DNA of 64,000 bases from Lantana camara (GCA_037501455.1 CM074857.1:124297501-124361500), one strand, 5' to 3'; shown: positions 1 through 13,366, numbered from the stretch's first letter. A program made the numbers and translations. Notes: generated by a model not told the origin, from the sequence alone.

Positions 1-3000
1 ATGCCTCCGATCCAGGAGATGAGATGTATTCGAACTTAGCGAACAATTTCAAAAAACTTGCATTATACCTCATTCTATAGAAATTGAGATGGGAAGGAAT
101 TGAACCTACGATTTTATTAAGATCAAATTCTATCATACGATCTACTTGACCAACCTTGTAAAATTAGGAAACATTGACTAATTGATGGTGATTATACTAC
201 TTAATAAGTTGTTCTTAGTGTGGAGATATTGATTTCAATTTATATTCTCATCAAAGGTAAAAAAGCCATACAACTTAGGATGAAAAAGTCCAATTGAAGT
301 GACTAATAATCTTTTTGTTTTCCGCATATTGAAGAAAAATTAATCACTTTGGTGCGTATCTATCTCATATTCTTTGTAATCTTGAAACCATGACCCATGT
401 TGCTTAATATATTTTAGTAAAGTAAAATACAAATATACACACACCTTCGTTCTATTGTAACTTAGTATATTTTTACACAACGCATTCCAAATTTCGTACT
501 AAAAAATTTAACATATATGCATGAAATAATCAGAATTTGTCGAATTGTTATCGATTCATAATGCAGCTTCTACTAGCGAAAACAAATATTTTTATCTCTC
601 GTTTTATGCATTGCTTTGTTCTAACCAGGCAATGTCACTATTTTGTGAGCTTGACCATCACCAGTTGAGGATATTTTCGATTGAATCGATTCCAATTGTT
701 CGCAATAAAATTTGACAAATATATGTGTAATAATCAGAATTTATCGAACTAGCACACTCGTGACATAGCTTCTGCTTGAGAGGCGGATGATTTTATCCTT
801 CTGTTGATTCATTTGTTCCCTTATTTCGAGTTATATCTATCTTTTTTCAGTTTGACCATGGTCAATTGAAAAAAATTAAAAATTTCAAAAACTCCTATAA
901 TTTTACATTTCGTTGTATATATTATTAATTTATTATGCTAAACATCTCCAACAAAAATCGGTGATAGATATAATTATATTATTTCCACAAAAAAAATTAA
1001 AATGTAATGCAAACTATAGTACATGTGGCTTTTGCTAGGGAAATTTAGTGGTGGGCACCTCAATTATATAATCTAATGTTAGATTGAGTTGGAAGTGGTT
1101 CTTCCATTTTATTTTGTTTCGAAAGTGATTTCTCTACACATAAAGATTATAATGATCACAACTTGGGTTGTACTAGGTAGATTAATTTTGTTTTGACTAC
1201 CCATTTAACATTAATTAATTAATTTTATAAATCTTTGGACATAAAAATATATAACATGTTGGTACTTGAGATATTGTTAAAATTTCATCTCCTAATGATT
1301 GTCACAAATAAAGTAGGGTTTAATTTGGAGAACCTTTTTCGGGTAAATTTTAGTGAAACTATGAGTTGTGGCCCATGGACTATTTTTTGTACATGCCTAA
1401 ATTGCAAAGTGGATTTGTCATCACTTTTGTTTTTGTCTTTGATATAGATATATATATATATAATCGAGTGGCTTATTATGTGAAATATCTAAAATGAAGC
1501 TGAACATTGAAATATGAAATATTTTGATGAGAACTGAATGAAATAAATAAATTAGCATTAAAAATTATGAACTCTGCAATTTGTATTTCATGCGCTTGAA
1601 TTACATCTCAAAGTGAGTTTTTCAAATATATTTGCTTTCTAAGACAAGAAGATAATTTAGTGGTAAGTATCTATATTTGTATCGACGCTATATTAGCTAG
1701 CTTAATCAAAAGTCTTGAATTTAAGTTCTTGAAAGCGCAACTTACCATTGATAGGAAGAGTTTTACATTTAAATGGTCCAACTCAATGTATGTATAACAC
1801 TGTGATGATGATATCTCCGTATACAAATTTAATTAATAATAAAATTTTAATTTATATTTCATATAAGTGAAATACATAAAAGAATAGTAGAATGCCAATG
1901 AACTTATATCAAATGTATCATGTATGACTCATTAAATATGTTTAATTTCTTGTAATATGCCTCTAACAACCAAGTTTGGCTTCCAGAGATTTTTAGGAAA
2001 TCAAAATCTCCCTTTTGAACTATATTTTATTTTCTCGCATATAGTTACCTGATTTCTACTAAAACTTAATGAAAGTTTTAGAGATACATAATATTTGAAA
2101 TGACTATATATTAGGATGGTCCCCCATCTCTCGTAGCACAATAGACCGGGTAAAAATAAACTCTGAATAGAATACTCTCTCTCATGGATAGGATGAAATT
2201 ATATCGAATTTGATAAGGAATCAGGTTATATAACCTTTGTGGGATGTGAGAATTAACCCTAATTCTCACTCTATTTATACGATCTTTCGAGATATGACGA
2301 TTAATTATGTAATTTGATCTCTATGTTAATATCTCTTAAGCACTGGTTTACCATATTAATACCTTGAGAATCTCTTTTTATTATTTATCTCTTTATTTCA
2401 TCTGCGCTAAATGCATCAACTAGTAATCTAATTAAAGATCTTATATTTGAACCCCAGAGATTCACATACATCTTAGTGGTCCGATCGTCTCGAATTTATA
2501 ATCAGATATAGAAAAAGAAAATCAGTGTCTCCCCTCAGCCGAAAGAGCTTATAATCTCTTAGCTAGCTAGCTCCTATCATTCATAGATACCTAAAAGAAC
2601 TTATATTAATAGTTAATATTAATTATTGAAGTAGGACTAATAAATTCAAAGTTCTTTGAATCTTGAAAACGTCTTCCCAACTTTTGACCTCTAAGTTATG
2701 TCAAGCTATATGTGCATGATAAGAAGAATCTATTCCAACTTTAAGAACTTAATTTATTATTATTAGTTAAACTTAGGTGTGAAAGGCATAATTACAAAGG
2801 GGGGCGCAACACCCTAATATATATACTGAGTGAACTCCTTTTCCGTACAACACATGCACGTGAGTCATCATATGCATTCATGGAGTCTTGCAAGTGATGA
2901 TCAAAGCTCCATCATTTATCGTATTATTAATATTAAGGAGGTTATGACTACAGAACAGTTTAAGGCGAAATACATTAGGGTAAATAACGAACGAGATATA

Positions 3001-5328
3001 GAGATATCTTTTACAATATATATGTAAATAAGTTTCTCAACCTAAAAGAGAACAAACTTCAAATTTTGAAATATGTAAATACATATAGTCTTTATATAAT
3101 TTAGTGATACAAGAGAAGAAAGAAATATGGAGGAGGGCGTGCAGGTAACAATTATGGTAACCAATCTAGAATAAATCAAAGAAAACATGCATAATAAAAT
3201 TAGGAGAAACCCTAAGACTCTGTAAATTTGGTCCTTAGATATATGAAAGATCCAAATATATAACTGATTTGATCTTTCTTGATTAACTCTGACTTGCTAC
3301 GTTAAGATCATATGAAAGATCTAAAAAATTGATCTGATCTCTCTTGATTAACCCTGACTTATTACGTTAAGATTTTGAGGAAAGATGAGTTAGTCTCTTC
3401 TACGGAATTATGAGTTAATCTCTTATTTTATTAGTGTGTTTTGAGCCCAACGCAACACATATCGCCATTATATAATTTAGTTTATCCAATTCATTTATTT
3501 ACTAAGTCATTGTCAATATTGTAGTGGTGGTGATTAATCTTTTCATAGAGCTTAGGGTAATGTTTATAGCATCCCTAGCTAGCTATAAATCATGCCCATC
3601 AATTCCTTAATTACTTTTTAAGGACATAGAGAATTTACTAAAAAGTTAGGAAATTAATTTTAATCCTCTTATCTTTCAGGATTAATTAATATTATTAGTT
3701 ACTTGGCAACCTTTTATTGTTTTGTGATTCAATTTCAGCTTTCTAATGATCATGACAGCAAAATTCTTTGTGATAACTCAACTTATAAAATTATAAGATA
3801 GTCAAAGCCACTAAACCAAAATTAGAGCGACTCAACTGTATACATTAGGGCACTAATTACTTAAAGTAATAAAGTTGAGGATTAGGGTTATTATTATTAT
3901 ATTTATAAGTATAATTATGGTGGGATGCCTAGATTAACATTGTAATAATAATAATATAATTATGGTATCAAAACAACTGTTATGTACTGGAAATTATTCT
4001 CGCCGCTGCTTTTTTTAAAACAACTTGCCCACATAGTGCTTATAGTTAATGGCAAGATAATGACAAACTAATTGAACAAATTAATTAATAATTAACAAAG
4101 TTGGGAGAGCTAAACAAAGCATACACAGCCATGGAATTTATTTAGGGGTGGGGTTCTCTTTTTTAGGAGCCACAATCATCTTTATTTAGTTGACTAATCT
4201 TCGGTAATTACTCAACATACCAAAAAATGCTAGTTATATGAGTTAAAGATGGATGAACACGAATACAATACAATACAAACACTTACAAAAAATAATTGAA
4301 TTTCAAGGGTTACATCCTTCGGAAATTCGTTAGAAACCCATCAGAAAGAGGGCTCTATACAGGCGGAAATATTTATTTTTTATTCTTTTTAATTCCAGTG
4401 GTACTACTCGGTTGTTTGTCGAAAATTCAAACAACCGAGGGGAAGCATCATGCTGAAAAATTCCGTTGTATTTTGGTAATTTTCTTGTGTGGAACATGAC
4501 ATGCACCATTCTTTTTTAAAATTTATTGGGTGATTTATATTTAACATGATATTCGACACGACAAAGATATATATTTAGAAGCGTTCATATAATTAAGTTA
4601 ATTGTGATTTTGGCTTTTTTTTTTTCCCGGTTATGGACAAATGTTAAATACTAAATTATGTATAGTAGTTTTTTATTGTGGAATTGTATAGTATTAGGTT
4701 TTTTTTTTTTTTTTTTCTCTCAGCAACAAAATCGAGCAAACACTGGTTGTCATAAATGTCTTTATAGTCACCCAAGAGTGGTTAAGAATTGAAACGTGTT
4801 AGAAATGTATGCTAGATAAATGAAATATACAATTTGAAAGTTTGAAAATGGAAGTAATTAAATTGATATTTATCATATTTTATATCAAATATATATAAGA
4901 AAAATCAATAATTTTCTTTATAACAGAATTAAATGAGGAAATAAAAAAATAGAGGACAAGAATCATAGTTCTTCACAGCGTGACCTTTTGTCGCAGCTAC
5001 TTCCAGCTAGACTACTAGGTCTTGTTGTCTCTTTTTTTATAAAATATAACGCTATATCCTTAAGTATGATAAGTTAAATTATGAGCAAGACCTAATTTAT
5101 TCCATTTATAAATATCTTATGTGTGCAAACCTATTGTATATAAATGGCATGAATCTGATTTCTTTCCCATTATATTTCTACAAATTAACAATCCAAAATT
5201 AATTAATTAATGATATTGCTAAAGGGTTAATCTAAGGTATTATTATTTAATTTTACATTATTATCGATGGAATCCTCCCTATTTAGGACACGTGGCTAGC
5301 TGAATAGTAGATGTGTGGCCAGTAAGGG
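1..5328. other. AT-rich intergenic region without a recognisable gene
   Basis: The stretch is AT-rich, full of stops in all frames, and its open frames stay below 75 codons with no recognisable domain. I see short decayed repeat pieces: homopolymer T runs near 4613-4625 and 4698-4717, a TA run at 1447-1463, and a tandem duplication at 3241-3376. Segments near 90-170 and 1655-1735 carry tRNA-like box motifs of the kind left by old SINEs, but they are too decayed to delimit. Confidence 0.6.
3241..3376. repeat. Two-copy tandem duplication, period 69 bp
   Basis: A unit starting atatgaaagatc at 3241 recurs at 3310. Both copies share the blocks cttgatta and ctgactt and end with acgttaagat. Copies differ by scattered substitutions and a small indel, so the duplication is not recent. 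Confidence 0.75.
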
Positions 5329-5795
5329 TGATACGTATTCGTATCCCAAGAGACTTTAGAGCAGTCCCGGGCTCGTAAGAAAAGGGGATGAGAGAGAGGG
5401 ATAATCCGGTAAAGACCGATCGGCCGGAGAAAGTTTAAAGGAAAAGAGATTGTAGAATAAGAGGGAGGAAGATAATCAGGTAAAGACCGGCCGACCGGAG
5501 AAAGTTTAGAGGAGAAGAGAGTTTGAGATAGATTAAGAATTCTGAAATTATTATTGCTTGAATGTAAAACAAACCTAGTCTAACAATATAAAAGAAGATG
5601 TATCCTAAAAACCTAGGATTTTCAAAGGAAACAAATCAACGTAGTACAAAGTTACCAAACTACGAAATATTGAATAATATATTATCAATCCTATCCAAAC
5701 TAAATATTGAATTCTATCCAATCCCTAATCTCTCTTGATATTCTGCATTTCCACCTTGATATCTCTCATGATATTCTGCATCTCCATCCATATCA
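5329..5795 (-). repeat. 3' LTR of the miniature element (467 bp)
   Basis: Direct repeat of 5997-6476 with a TG...CA structure. It differs by point changes and a few small indels, and carries two internal copies of a block with GAAAGTTTAGAGG and purine-rich surroundings. Confidence 0.88.
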
Positions 5796-5996
5796 CTCCC
5801 TTGCCAATCAAAAATCACCTTGTCCTCAAGGTGTAACTCGGGAACAACTCGACGAACCTGTTGTTGAAATTCCTTGAAACGGCTCTCGCTTTGACGTTGG
5901 AATTCCTGAAAATTTGTTGTACTCGTTTGTTGAAATTCCTTAAAACTTATCACGCTGACAAACTCTGACATCTTGCAAGAACAATGAAAGCACCAA
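5796..5996 (-). pseudogene. Gag start fused to polyprotein tail, interior of the miniature element
   Basis: On the minus strand an ATG at about 5970 opens a frame whose first residues repeat an FKEFQQ/FQEFQR motif three times, as at gag N-termini. After about 40 residues it passes to ELHLEDKVIFD, which resembles the short conserved segment (LEDKV) after the integrase in plant Ty3/gypsy polyproteins. The frame then runs into the LTR. I infer one deletion that removed the rest of gag, protease, reverse transcriptase, RNase H and integrase while keeping the frame. The LEDKV reading is from memory of the family, not a search. Confidence 0.6.
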
Positions 5997-6476
5997 TGAT
6001 ACGTATTCGTATCCCAAGAGACTTTAGAGCAGTCTCGGGCTCGTAAGAAAAGGGGTTGAGAGAGAGAGAGATAATCCGGTAAAGACCGACCGGCCGGAGA
6101 AAGTTTAGAGGAGAAGAGATTGTAGATAAGAGGGAGGAAGATAATCCGGTAAAGACCGACCGACCGGAGAAAATTTAGAGGAGAAGAGAGTTTGAGATAG
6201 ATTAAGAATTCTGAAATTATTATTGCTTGAACGTAAAACAAACCTAGTCTAACAATATAAAGGAAGAGGTATCCTAAAAACCTAGGATTCTCAAAGGAAA
6301 CAAATCAACGTAGTACAAAGTTACCAAACTATGAAATATTGAATGATATAATATCAATCATATCCAAACTAAATATTGAATTCTATCCAATCCCTAATTT
6401 CTCTTGATATCTCTCTTGATATTCTGCATTTCCACCTTGATATCTCTCATGATATTCTGCATCTCCATCCATATCA
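5997..6476 (-). repeat. 5' LTR of the miniature element (480 bp)
   Basis: Partner of 5329-5795. On the minus strand it is followed by TTGGTGCTTTCATTG, where a primer binding site would lie; I cannot match this to a particular tRNA. The outer end abuts the second AAGGG duplication. Confidence 0.88.
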
Positions 6477-6529
6477 AAGGGTACATGGCCAGCGCTAGGC
6501 GAACACTACAAAAAAAAGCCCGAAAACCG

Positions 6530-6790
6530 ACGGACATTTTTCGACGGGATTTTCGGAAAACCCGTCGGTTTTCCATTGAAAAAGTCGATTTCCGATGGAA
6601 AACCGACGGGATGGCGCCCGTTGGAAAATATATCGTCGGAATTGGGTCCCGACGGGTCCGTTCCGTTGGTTTTCCGTTGGAAATATATTTCCGACGGAAA
6701 ATTATTTTTTCCAACAAAATAATTTCCAACGGAAAGCCAATGGGCCATTTCCGTCGGAAAACCAACGGGAAAAAAAAAAATTATTTTTAA
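6530..6790. repeat. Left subterminal repeat array of the CACTA element
   Basis: Dense repeats of ACCGACGG, TTTCCGACGG and TTCCGTTGG, on both strands, keep all frames open for 60 to 130 codons. These open frames are products of the repeat composition and not genes. The matching array on the right arm lies at 19170-19480. Confidence 0.8.
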
Positions 6791-7637
6791 GTTAACCGAT
6801 GGATTTCTAACGGAATTTTCAATTGGAAATAGAATAAAAATAAATAAATTAAAAAATAAATAAATTCATTTGTGAGACCCGAGCCACCCCGGAAACGAGC
6901 CACACCAACACCTCGGACGAGCCACGAGCCGAGCTTGAGCCAACCCAATTCGAGAATTAATTCTCGCGATAATTGCCCACGCAAGGATTCGAACTCAGGT
7001 CTCCAAGGAAGAATGGTGATTCCCTTACTAACTTGGATAACTTACTTCTTATTAATATTATGTCTTTAAATATATTTATACACTTAGTTTAATTAACTAT
7101 TTAAATACTTTTTGTTATTAATTTAAAATATAAAATTTTAAATATATGATTATTTGAATTAAATATAATCATATTTATTGAAAATTTTTAAAAATACTTA
7201 TTCGAATGAAAATAAAACTTATTAGAATTAAGAGTTCTCCAATCTATAGAAAATATATAGAGTATCATAATAAGAACTCTTTCTAAAATTAATATATTAA
7301 TTATAAGTTACATTATAAGATATTTGTACATTTAAAAATAAAATTAGTAATATAAAAACAATTTTTATATCGTTTCACTTAAATTATTAATTCAAAATTA
7401 TAAATAAAATTATTTTTCTGTATAAATATAAAATCATTGCTAATAACTATTACATAATGATTAATTATATTATAAACCCACAAGTTTTTTTGTATATATA
7501 TATATATATATAAGTTTTTTTTTATAAAGATACATAATTAATAATTTTTTTTGTAGTTTTCATATTTTAAACTTAGTTCAAATATTATTAACACTATATA
7601 CTTATTATCAAGTATTAAATTTATTAAAAAATATATA
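6791..7637. other. CACTA interior, AT-rich, with a tRNA-like box B
   Basis: The part 6872-6935 repeats CGAGCC-rich words. At about 6974-7000 the minus strand reads GAGTTCGAATCC, close to the tRNA box B consensus, with AGTTAGTAAGG upstream as a weak box A candidate. This may be a SINE or tRNA relic. The rest (7070-7637) is AT-rich without coding signal and includes a TA microsatellite at 7493-7512. Confidence 0.4.
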
Positions 7638-8302
7638 TGTTGGAAAAACAGGAATCAGAAAACAGCGGAAATTTAAAAATTTTACAACAAAAGGATCGAA
7701 ACTCGCAATCGTGAATCTGAATTCGTAGAGATTAGAAACTTACTTTTCAATAATCTTTCTTGAAGCGTTTCAAGCCACCCAAGAACGCTCTTCTCACGGC
7801 TTGATCCCCTCTCCTTAGTAAAACTCGAATCTTCAAAACTTCTAACTTAAAGCTCTCTAGAGATAGTCTACCAACTTGACTACAATCTAACTAGTAAGGA
7901 TGCTAGTTCTCTAGTTAGTGTTCAACATATGAACCAAAAGAATGTCTATCACTCTCTAAGGGGAGCTCGATATATAGGAAGGAGAGGGGCGGCCGAACCT
8001 AGTCCTATTGGACTAAGGATTTGGTCCCTCTCTCTTATTACTTGATCATCAAGTAATTCCCAACTTTGACTTTGAATTCTAATTCAAATCAACTTTTAAG
8101 AGAGCTAAAATATCCCCTTTTTGGATAATATTATACTTTATTATTTATTAATAAATAAATAACTTATTTATCTAATTAATTCGTAATTAATTAAATAGAT
8201 TATTTTTCTCCAAAATAAGACTTTCTTTTTAATTCAAAAATTAAACCAAAGTCTATTAAATAATTAACACATTAGTTATTTAATCACATATACATATATA
8301 TG

Positions 8303-8372
8303 CACGTGTGACACACGTGTCCCCAAGGACACGTGTCACTCACGTGACCCACACGTGTGATTGACACGTGTG
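8303..8372. promoter_or_regulatory. ACACGTGT/G-box cluster in the copia LTR U3
   Basis: Within 70 bp the palindromic core ACGTG occurs about seven times, mostly as CACGTG or ACACGTGT. These are G-box/ABRE-type cores bound by bZIP and bHLH factors. The cluster lies about 330 bp upstream of the LTR TATA motif in the element's orientation and recurs in the three other copies of this LTR in the window. Confidence 0.7.
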
Positions 8373-9198
8373 GAACCCTCTCGGCATGATCAACTCTTTT
8401 AATCATTTCAAAACCTCAACTCATGTAACCAAGTTGTTGTGTGTGACCCTCTAGGTTCTCAATTCAATTAGCAGTGACCCTAATTAATTAATTCACTAAT
8501 TAATTAATCAGTCCACAGATTAAACGACCATAGTCTAGCAACAGGTGTTTAACCCCTAGCTGAATTGGAATGTCTCGATTCGACAGAACCTTCAAGTCAT
8601 CGATTCATGTGAGATACAATCCTCCTACTTACTATCTCTCAACCAAGATCTAGGGTAAGAGAATAATCAGAACCCTAATAATCTGGTCTTAAAGCTAAGT
8701 GCATTTTATATCCATTTGATCTCAATCCAAGAAACCCTTTTCTTGATTTCTTGATCTACTACCTTGGCCAAGGACTCCATATGGCATATGAATGACTTAC
8801 ACAATAAGAGATCACCTTGCAAATGCAAGTGTAGGTCCTTTCTTGATTCTCATTCACTTTCATGAGTCACTTGTGCAGCCCCAGCATAAGCCTTGAATCA
8901 GTTGTCTAAGGCGACACCCTTTAAAGCTTATACCTAAGACTACAGAGTTAACTCACAAAATGACATGGAACCTCAAGTCTAAGGATCAATTAATCACATC
9001 AATGACTCGTGAGATATTTCCTAATCTGGAAGTTTCCATTTCCTGAAATAGAAACTTCCTTTCCCATTTAGGAATCTTCTCACACGAGGCACCTCAGTGA
9101 ATTTACTTATAGAAGTAAGCACCCTCATGTATCACGCACGTATCAACTATACACTTTGCACCTCCATGAAACAAGGTGGTCCTTCTTAAGGGCGTGAT

Positions 9199-10664
9199 TG
9201 TTAGTATGTAATTAGTGCTTAATTTGCCCTAATCTTCTCCCTACATTTGACTGAATATGTGCTTAATTAAGCTTAATTATGGCTTTGTAGGTTTATTGGA
9301 GCTAAAATGGATCATCAATACACATCTGGACTAAAAGAATCGCCAAGTGCAGAAAATGAACTGAGCCATGACCTTAAGCCATGATCATCCCTTAAGCTAA
9401 GGGCACCGCAGCAGACACCAAGTCAACAGTGGCAGCTGACTTTCTATTTTTGGCGAATTGAACCAACTTGCATTAGCTTTATTCAGTTTTGTGCGTCTCA
9501 AGGCATGCAATTATCATACTTAGACTTTCAACAGGAATCTTTGCCTTAAAGAGTGTGCCCAACTTGCAAAACTTGGAGATATAAGCTAGATTTAGAGGCA
9601 AAACAACACAATTCAGCTTTGGGGGCCTGAAGAGGAGTTACGCAGCAGCTGGGGTTACTGGAACACAACAAGAACAGGGGGTCTACTCCCCTGTTTCGAT
9701 CAGAGAAAGAATTCCTCCTTCTTTCCCTCTTTTACTTGAATTTCATAGATAGTTTATGCAGTAGTTTAACATATGTTTTGTAGACAAGCTTAGCTAGTTT
9801 AAATTCAGTTCTTTACAGTTTGTTAGCTCTATATTTTCTGTAAATATGAACAACAGCTGAACCTCTATTTCTAGTTAAGTTATTTCTAAGATTCATGCTA
9901 TGGTTTGTGAGATCTAATTGTTTTCCATGCTTTCGATCCTTGGTATGTTGTATGCATCTGATTTTATTGATATAGGTATATTGGTAGATGATTAATTTGG
10001 CCAATTTATTGTCTTGAAACTTACCTTGCAAACCGCATAAACTGAATTGATCCGTAATTGTCAATTTAAGAATGCTAAGGGTTAACTATCATCGGGGCTT
10101 ACCTCCATGTTTGCTTGCGTATGATAGGGTGCATGCACAATAGTTTAAACATTCCAAGCTTCTTGAGTTTGTTGGCTAGGGTCGGTGTCCTTTTCGTACT
10201 TAAGACTGCCATTAAATTAAATCTTGAGATCGTATCTACGAGGTTGTTTATTGGTTTGGGAGTTGGTTAACGATCGTATCTTGACCACCAAATAAGTTAG
10301 AAAGGACGAGGTTGTCAGAGCTTGTTGACGCTATAGTCGGTCTATCAATGGATTTTAAGCTTATTTGTGCATCGATGATCAGATTGCAAACATGAATCGA
10401 GAGAATAACTTGACTAGAGTTCTATTTCCTAATCACTTTAAGTTTATGTTCTTTAGTTAGTATTTAATTTCAGCTTGTTATTTTATTTCCTGCACCTTTA
10501 GTTTATTGCATTAACCTCCCCCCTCTATTTTTGTTGCTTGTTTGCTTGGCTATCGAAGATTAATAGAACCAACCAATCTCTGTGGGATCGACCCTTTACC
10601 ACTATACACAATTTATTGTGTTTGGTAGTTTAGGAATATTATTTGGTGGATTCGGCACCCACCA
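9199..10664. mobile_element. Solo LTR, probably Ty3/gypsy, inside the copia 3' LTR, TSD GTGAT
   Basis: The sequence starts TGTTAGTATG and ends CGGCACCCACCA. GTGAT flanks both sides (9194-9198 and 10665-10669). The other copies of the host LTR have an uninterrupted sequence at this point, which confirms the insertion. The 1466 bp have no coding region. The end section, with tctgtgggatcgaccc and ccactatacac, resembles LTR ends of large gypsy elements of the Athila/Tat type, which is a recognition from memory. The orientation is probably plus, by that end. Confidence 0.85.
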
Positions 10665-11005
10665 GTGATCCCACAAGCAAGCCTTAGAGGAGTCAGGTTG
10701 ACACTCCCACTGTCTGTAGGACTCATCGGCTTGGAGTATTTTACTAATCATGACTTATGTGATATAGGGCTCGTTTCATGAACCATTTCACCTAAATGGT
10801 AGAGTCCTAAAGTCATCAGGATTAGGGGAGTTCTCATACATGCATAGCTAAAGTGAACGCATACCAAACAAGAGCATATAAAGAAGTGTTGCCTTAAATC
10901 GTTATTTTATTCAAAGATTGTCTATGATTACAATAAGGAAAAGCACAAAGCGGATATACAATCGGCTTTCTATGGCACTATTCCTAACAATCTCCCACTT
11001 GCCCG

Positions 11006-13366
11006 TCAAAGCCATTCTAAAGCTACTCTAAGTCCCATCTTTTGAAGATGACCTTGGAAAGCTTCTCGACTAAGGGGTTTAGTAAGTGGATTTGCCACGT
11101 TCTCTACTGATGCGACCCTTTCAATTTGCACATCTCATCTTTTGATAATATCACGGATTAGGTGATACTTCCTCATAATGTGCTTGGTCCGTTGGTGAGA
11201 TCTTGGTTCTCTTGCTTGAGCAACCGCCCCAGTGTTGTCACAAAACACAGTAATGGGGTCTTTCATGCTAGGAACAACATTCAACTCTTGGCTGAAGTTT
11301 CTAATCCAAACACCTTCCTTAGCTGCATCATTAGCAGCTAAGTATTCGGTCTCAGTGGTTGAATCTGCAGTGGTCGTTTGCTTGGAACTCTTCCAACTCA
11401 CTGCTCCGCCGTTCAGGCAGAAAATGTATCCTGACATTGACTTAAAATCATCTAAGTCAGATGCAAAGCTTGCATCGCAGTATCCTTCGACAGTAAGATC
11501 TTTCTGACCTCCGTAAACTAGGAATAAATCTTTAGTACTTTTCAAGTACTTAGCATACATTATGCTACCTATTGATGATGCATAAGGTGTATGAGTCATT
11601 CTTTCCTTCTCAAGGTTAGTCTTAGGACACATCTTCTTAGAAAGACATGTTCCTACACTCATAGGAAGATTCTTATCCTTTGCTGACTCCATATTGAATC
11701 TCTTCAATACTTTGTCAATGTACATCGACTGTGATAGTCCTATTAACCTTCTAGATCTATCTCGATAGATTTTAATTCCAAGGATATAGGACGCATCACC
11801 AAGATCTTTCATCTCGAATTTGTTCGATAACCATAACTTAGTTACTTTCATGTCATCTTTTGAATTTCCAATAAGAAGGATGTCATCAACATAAAGTACT
11901 AAGAATTGCACTGAGGTCTCCAATTTATTTCTATACACACATGATTCATTCGAAATTTGAATGAAGTCAAACGCTTTGACTGATTCATCAAATCGAATGT
12001 TCCAATTCCTAGAAGCCTGTTTCAATACATAGATTGATCTTTGGAGTTTGCAAACCTTTTGCTCACTCCCACTGAATGTGAAACCTATGGGTTGCTCCAT
12101 ATAAATGTCTTTATCAATGTCACCATTGAGAAAGGCAGTTTTCACATCCATTTGCCATATCTCATAGTCATAATATGCAGCAATGACAAGCATGATCCGA
12201 ATAGACTTTTGCATTGCAACTGGTGAAAAAGTTTCATCAAAGTCTACGCCGGGTCTTTGAGTGAATCCTTTTGCAACCAGTCTTGCTTTGTAGGCTGCAA
12301 TGCTTCCATCAACTCCAAGCTTTCTCTTAAAGATCCATTTGCAACCAATGGGTTTGACCCTATCAGGCAAATCTACCAAGGTCCAAACTTGGTTGGAGTT
12401 CATGGAATCCATTTCGGATTTCATGGCTTCTATCCACTGTTTAGAGTCAGAATCTGAAAGTGCCTCCTCATATGTTAAAGGATCATTATCCTTTTGAGAG
12501 ATCTCATGGAAGAATCTATACCATCTCTCCGGCTGTCTAGGAGTACATTCAGAACACCTTAGAGGAGGATTTACGTGCGTATCGAAATTCGTGATTGGTT
12601 GTAGTTGATCAGAAGAGGACGTTTCTTCAATGGGTGGCATGGGGTCACTTTGTACTTTCTCTAATTCTATGATCTTCCCTTTCTTTTCTTTAAGGAACGG
12701 TTCCTCAAGAAAAGTAGCATTTCTGGAAACAAACACTTTTTGCTCAGATTGATCATAGAAGTAGTATCCTATAGATTCCTTAGGATAACCTACAAAGTTG
12801 CATAAGTTAGACCGAGATTCTAACTTATCTCCCACTGTCCTCTTCACGTAAGCAGGATAACCCCAAATTCTTAAGTAAGAATAACTAGGGATTTTACCAT
12901 GCCACATTTCATAGGACGTTTTAGGGACTGACTTAGAGGGAACTAGATTCAAAATCTTTGCTACGCTTTCTAGGGCATAACCCCAGAAAGAATGTGGTAA
13001 GTCAGTGAAGCTCATCATGGAACGAACCATATCGAGTAGGGTTCGATTCCTTCTCTCAGAAACTCCATTGAGTTGAGGAGTTCCTGGAGGAGTCCACTGA
13101 GAGATAATCTCATTATCTTTGAGATGATTAAGGAACTCTTCACTAAGATACTCGCCTCCTCGATCAAATCGAAGTGCTTTGATCTTGTGACCAGTTTGGT
13201 TCTCAACCTCCTTTTGAAATTCTAGGAATTTCTCAAAAGCTTCAGATTTATACTTCATTAAGTATATATAACCATACCGACTAAAGTCATCGGTAAAGGT
13301 TATGAAATACTGATGATTGTTTCTTGCGCTTACACTAAGCGGTCCACAGACAAATACACGGGGCAT
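11006..13366 (-). pseudogene. Copia pol remnant: integrase, reverse transcriptase, RNase H
   Basis: The frame opens inside integrase: the first residues fit the family only after CGPLSVSA, so a deletion has removed gag, protease and the integrase zinc finger. The integrase core follows (FTDDFSRYGY, GGEYLS, PQLNGVSERRNRT), at residues 1-190. The reverse transcriptase spans about 320-560 and keeps MDVKTAFLNGD and YVDDILL. About 35 residues are missing between SIMYA and KYLKSTKDLF. RNase H (YCDASFASD, SSKQTTTADSTTETEY) ends at an in-frame TGA at 11135-11137, but the frame reads on for 43 codons to 11006, next to the polypurine tract. The copy is inactive. Confidence 0.93.

Larger units (their letters stand above)
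5329..6476 (-). mobile_element. Miniature LTR retrotransposon (internal-deletion derivative), TSD AAGGG
   Basis: Two direct repeats, 5329-5795 and 5997-6476, begin TGATAC and end ATATCA as read on the plus strand. They flank only about 200 bp of interior. The 5 bp before the left repeat (5324-5328) and after the right repeat (6477-6481) are both AAGGG, a perfect target-site duplication. Read on the minus strand, the interior starts next to the right LTR and ends in a purine-rich tract (GGCAAGGGAG) against the left LTR, so the element runs on the minus strand. It has no polymerase and would depend on enzymes supplied in trans. The size fits the TRIM/SMART class. Confidence 0.9.
7638..10989 (-). 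repeat. 3' LTR of the copia element, interrupted by a gypsy-type solo LTR
   Basis: Without the insertion at 9199-10664 and one GTGAT copy this LTR is about 1.88 kb, close to the 1.94 kb of its partner. It lacks a block of about 40 bp near 7930 that the partner has at about 14573-14612. On the minus strand a TATA motif lies at 7970-7979 and an ACACGTGT cluster upstream of it at 8303-8372. Confidence 0.9.

Noticed and set aside
6394..6795. Overlapping open frames on both strands in the CACTA left end
   Set aside because: They result from the subterminal CCGACGGAAA repeats, which contain few stops; no domain is seen.
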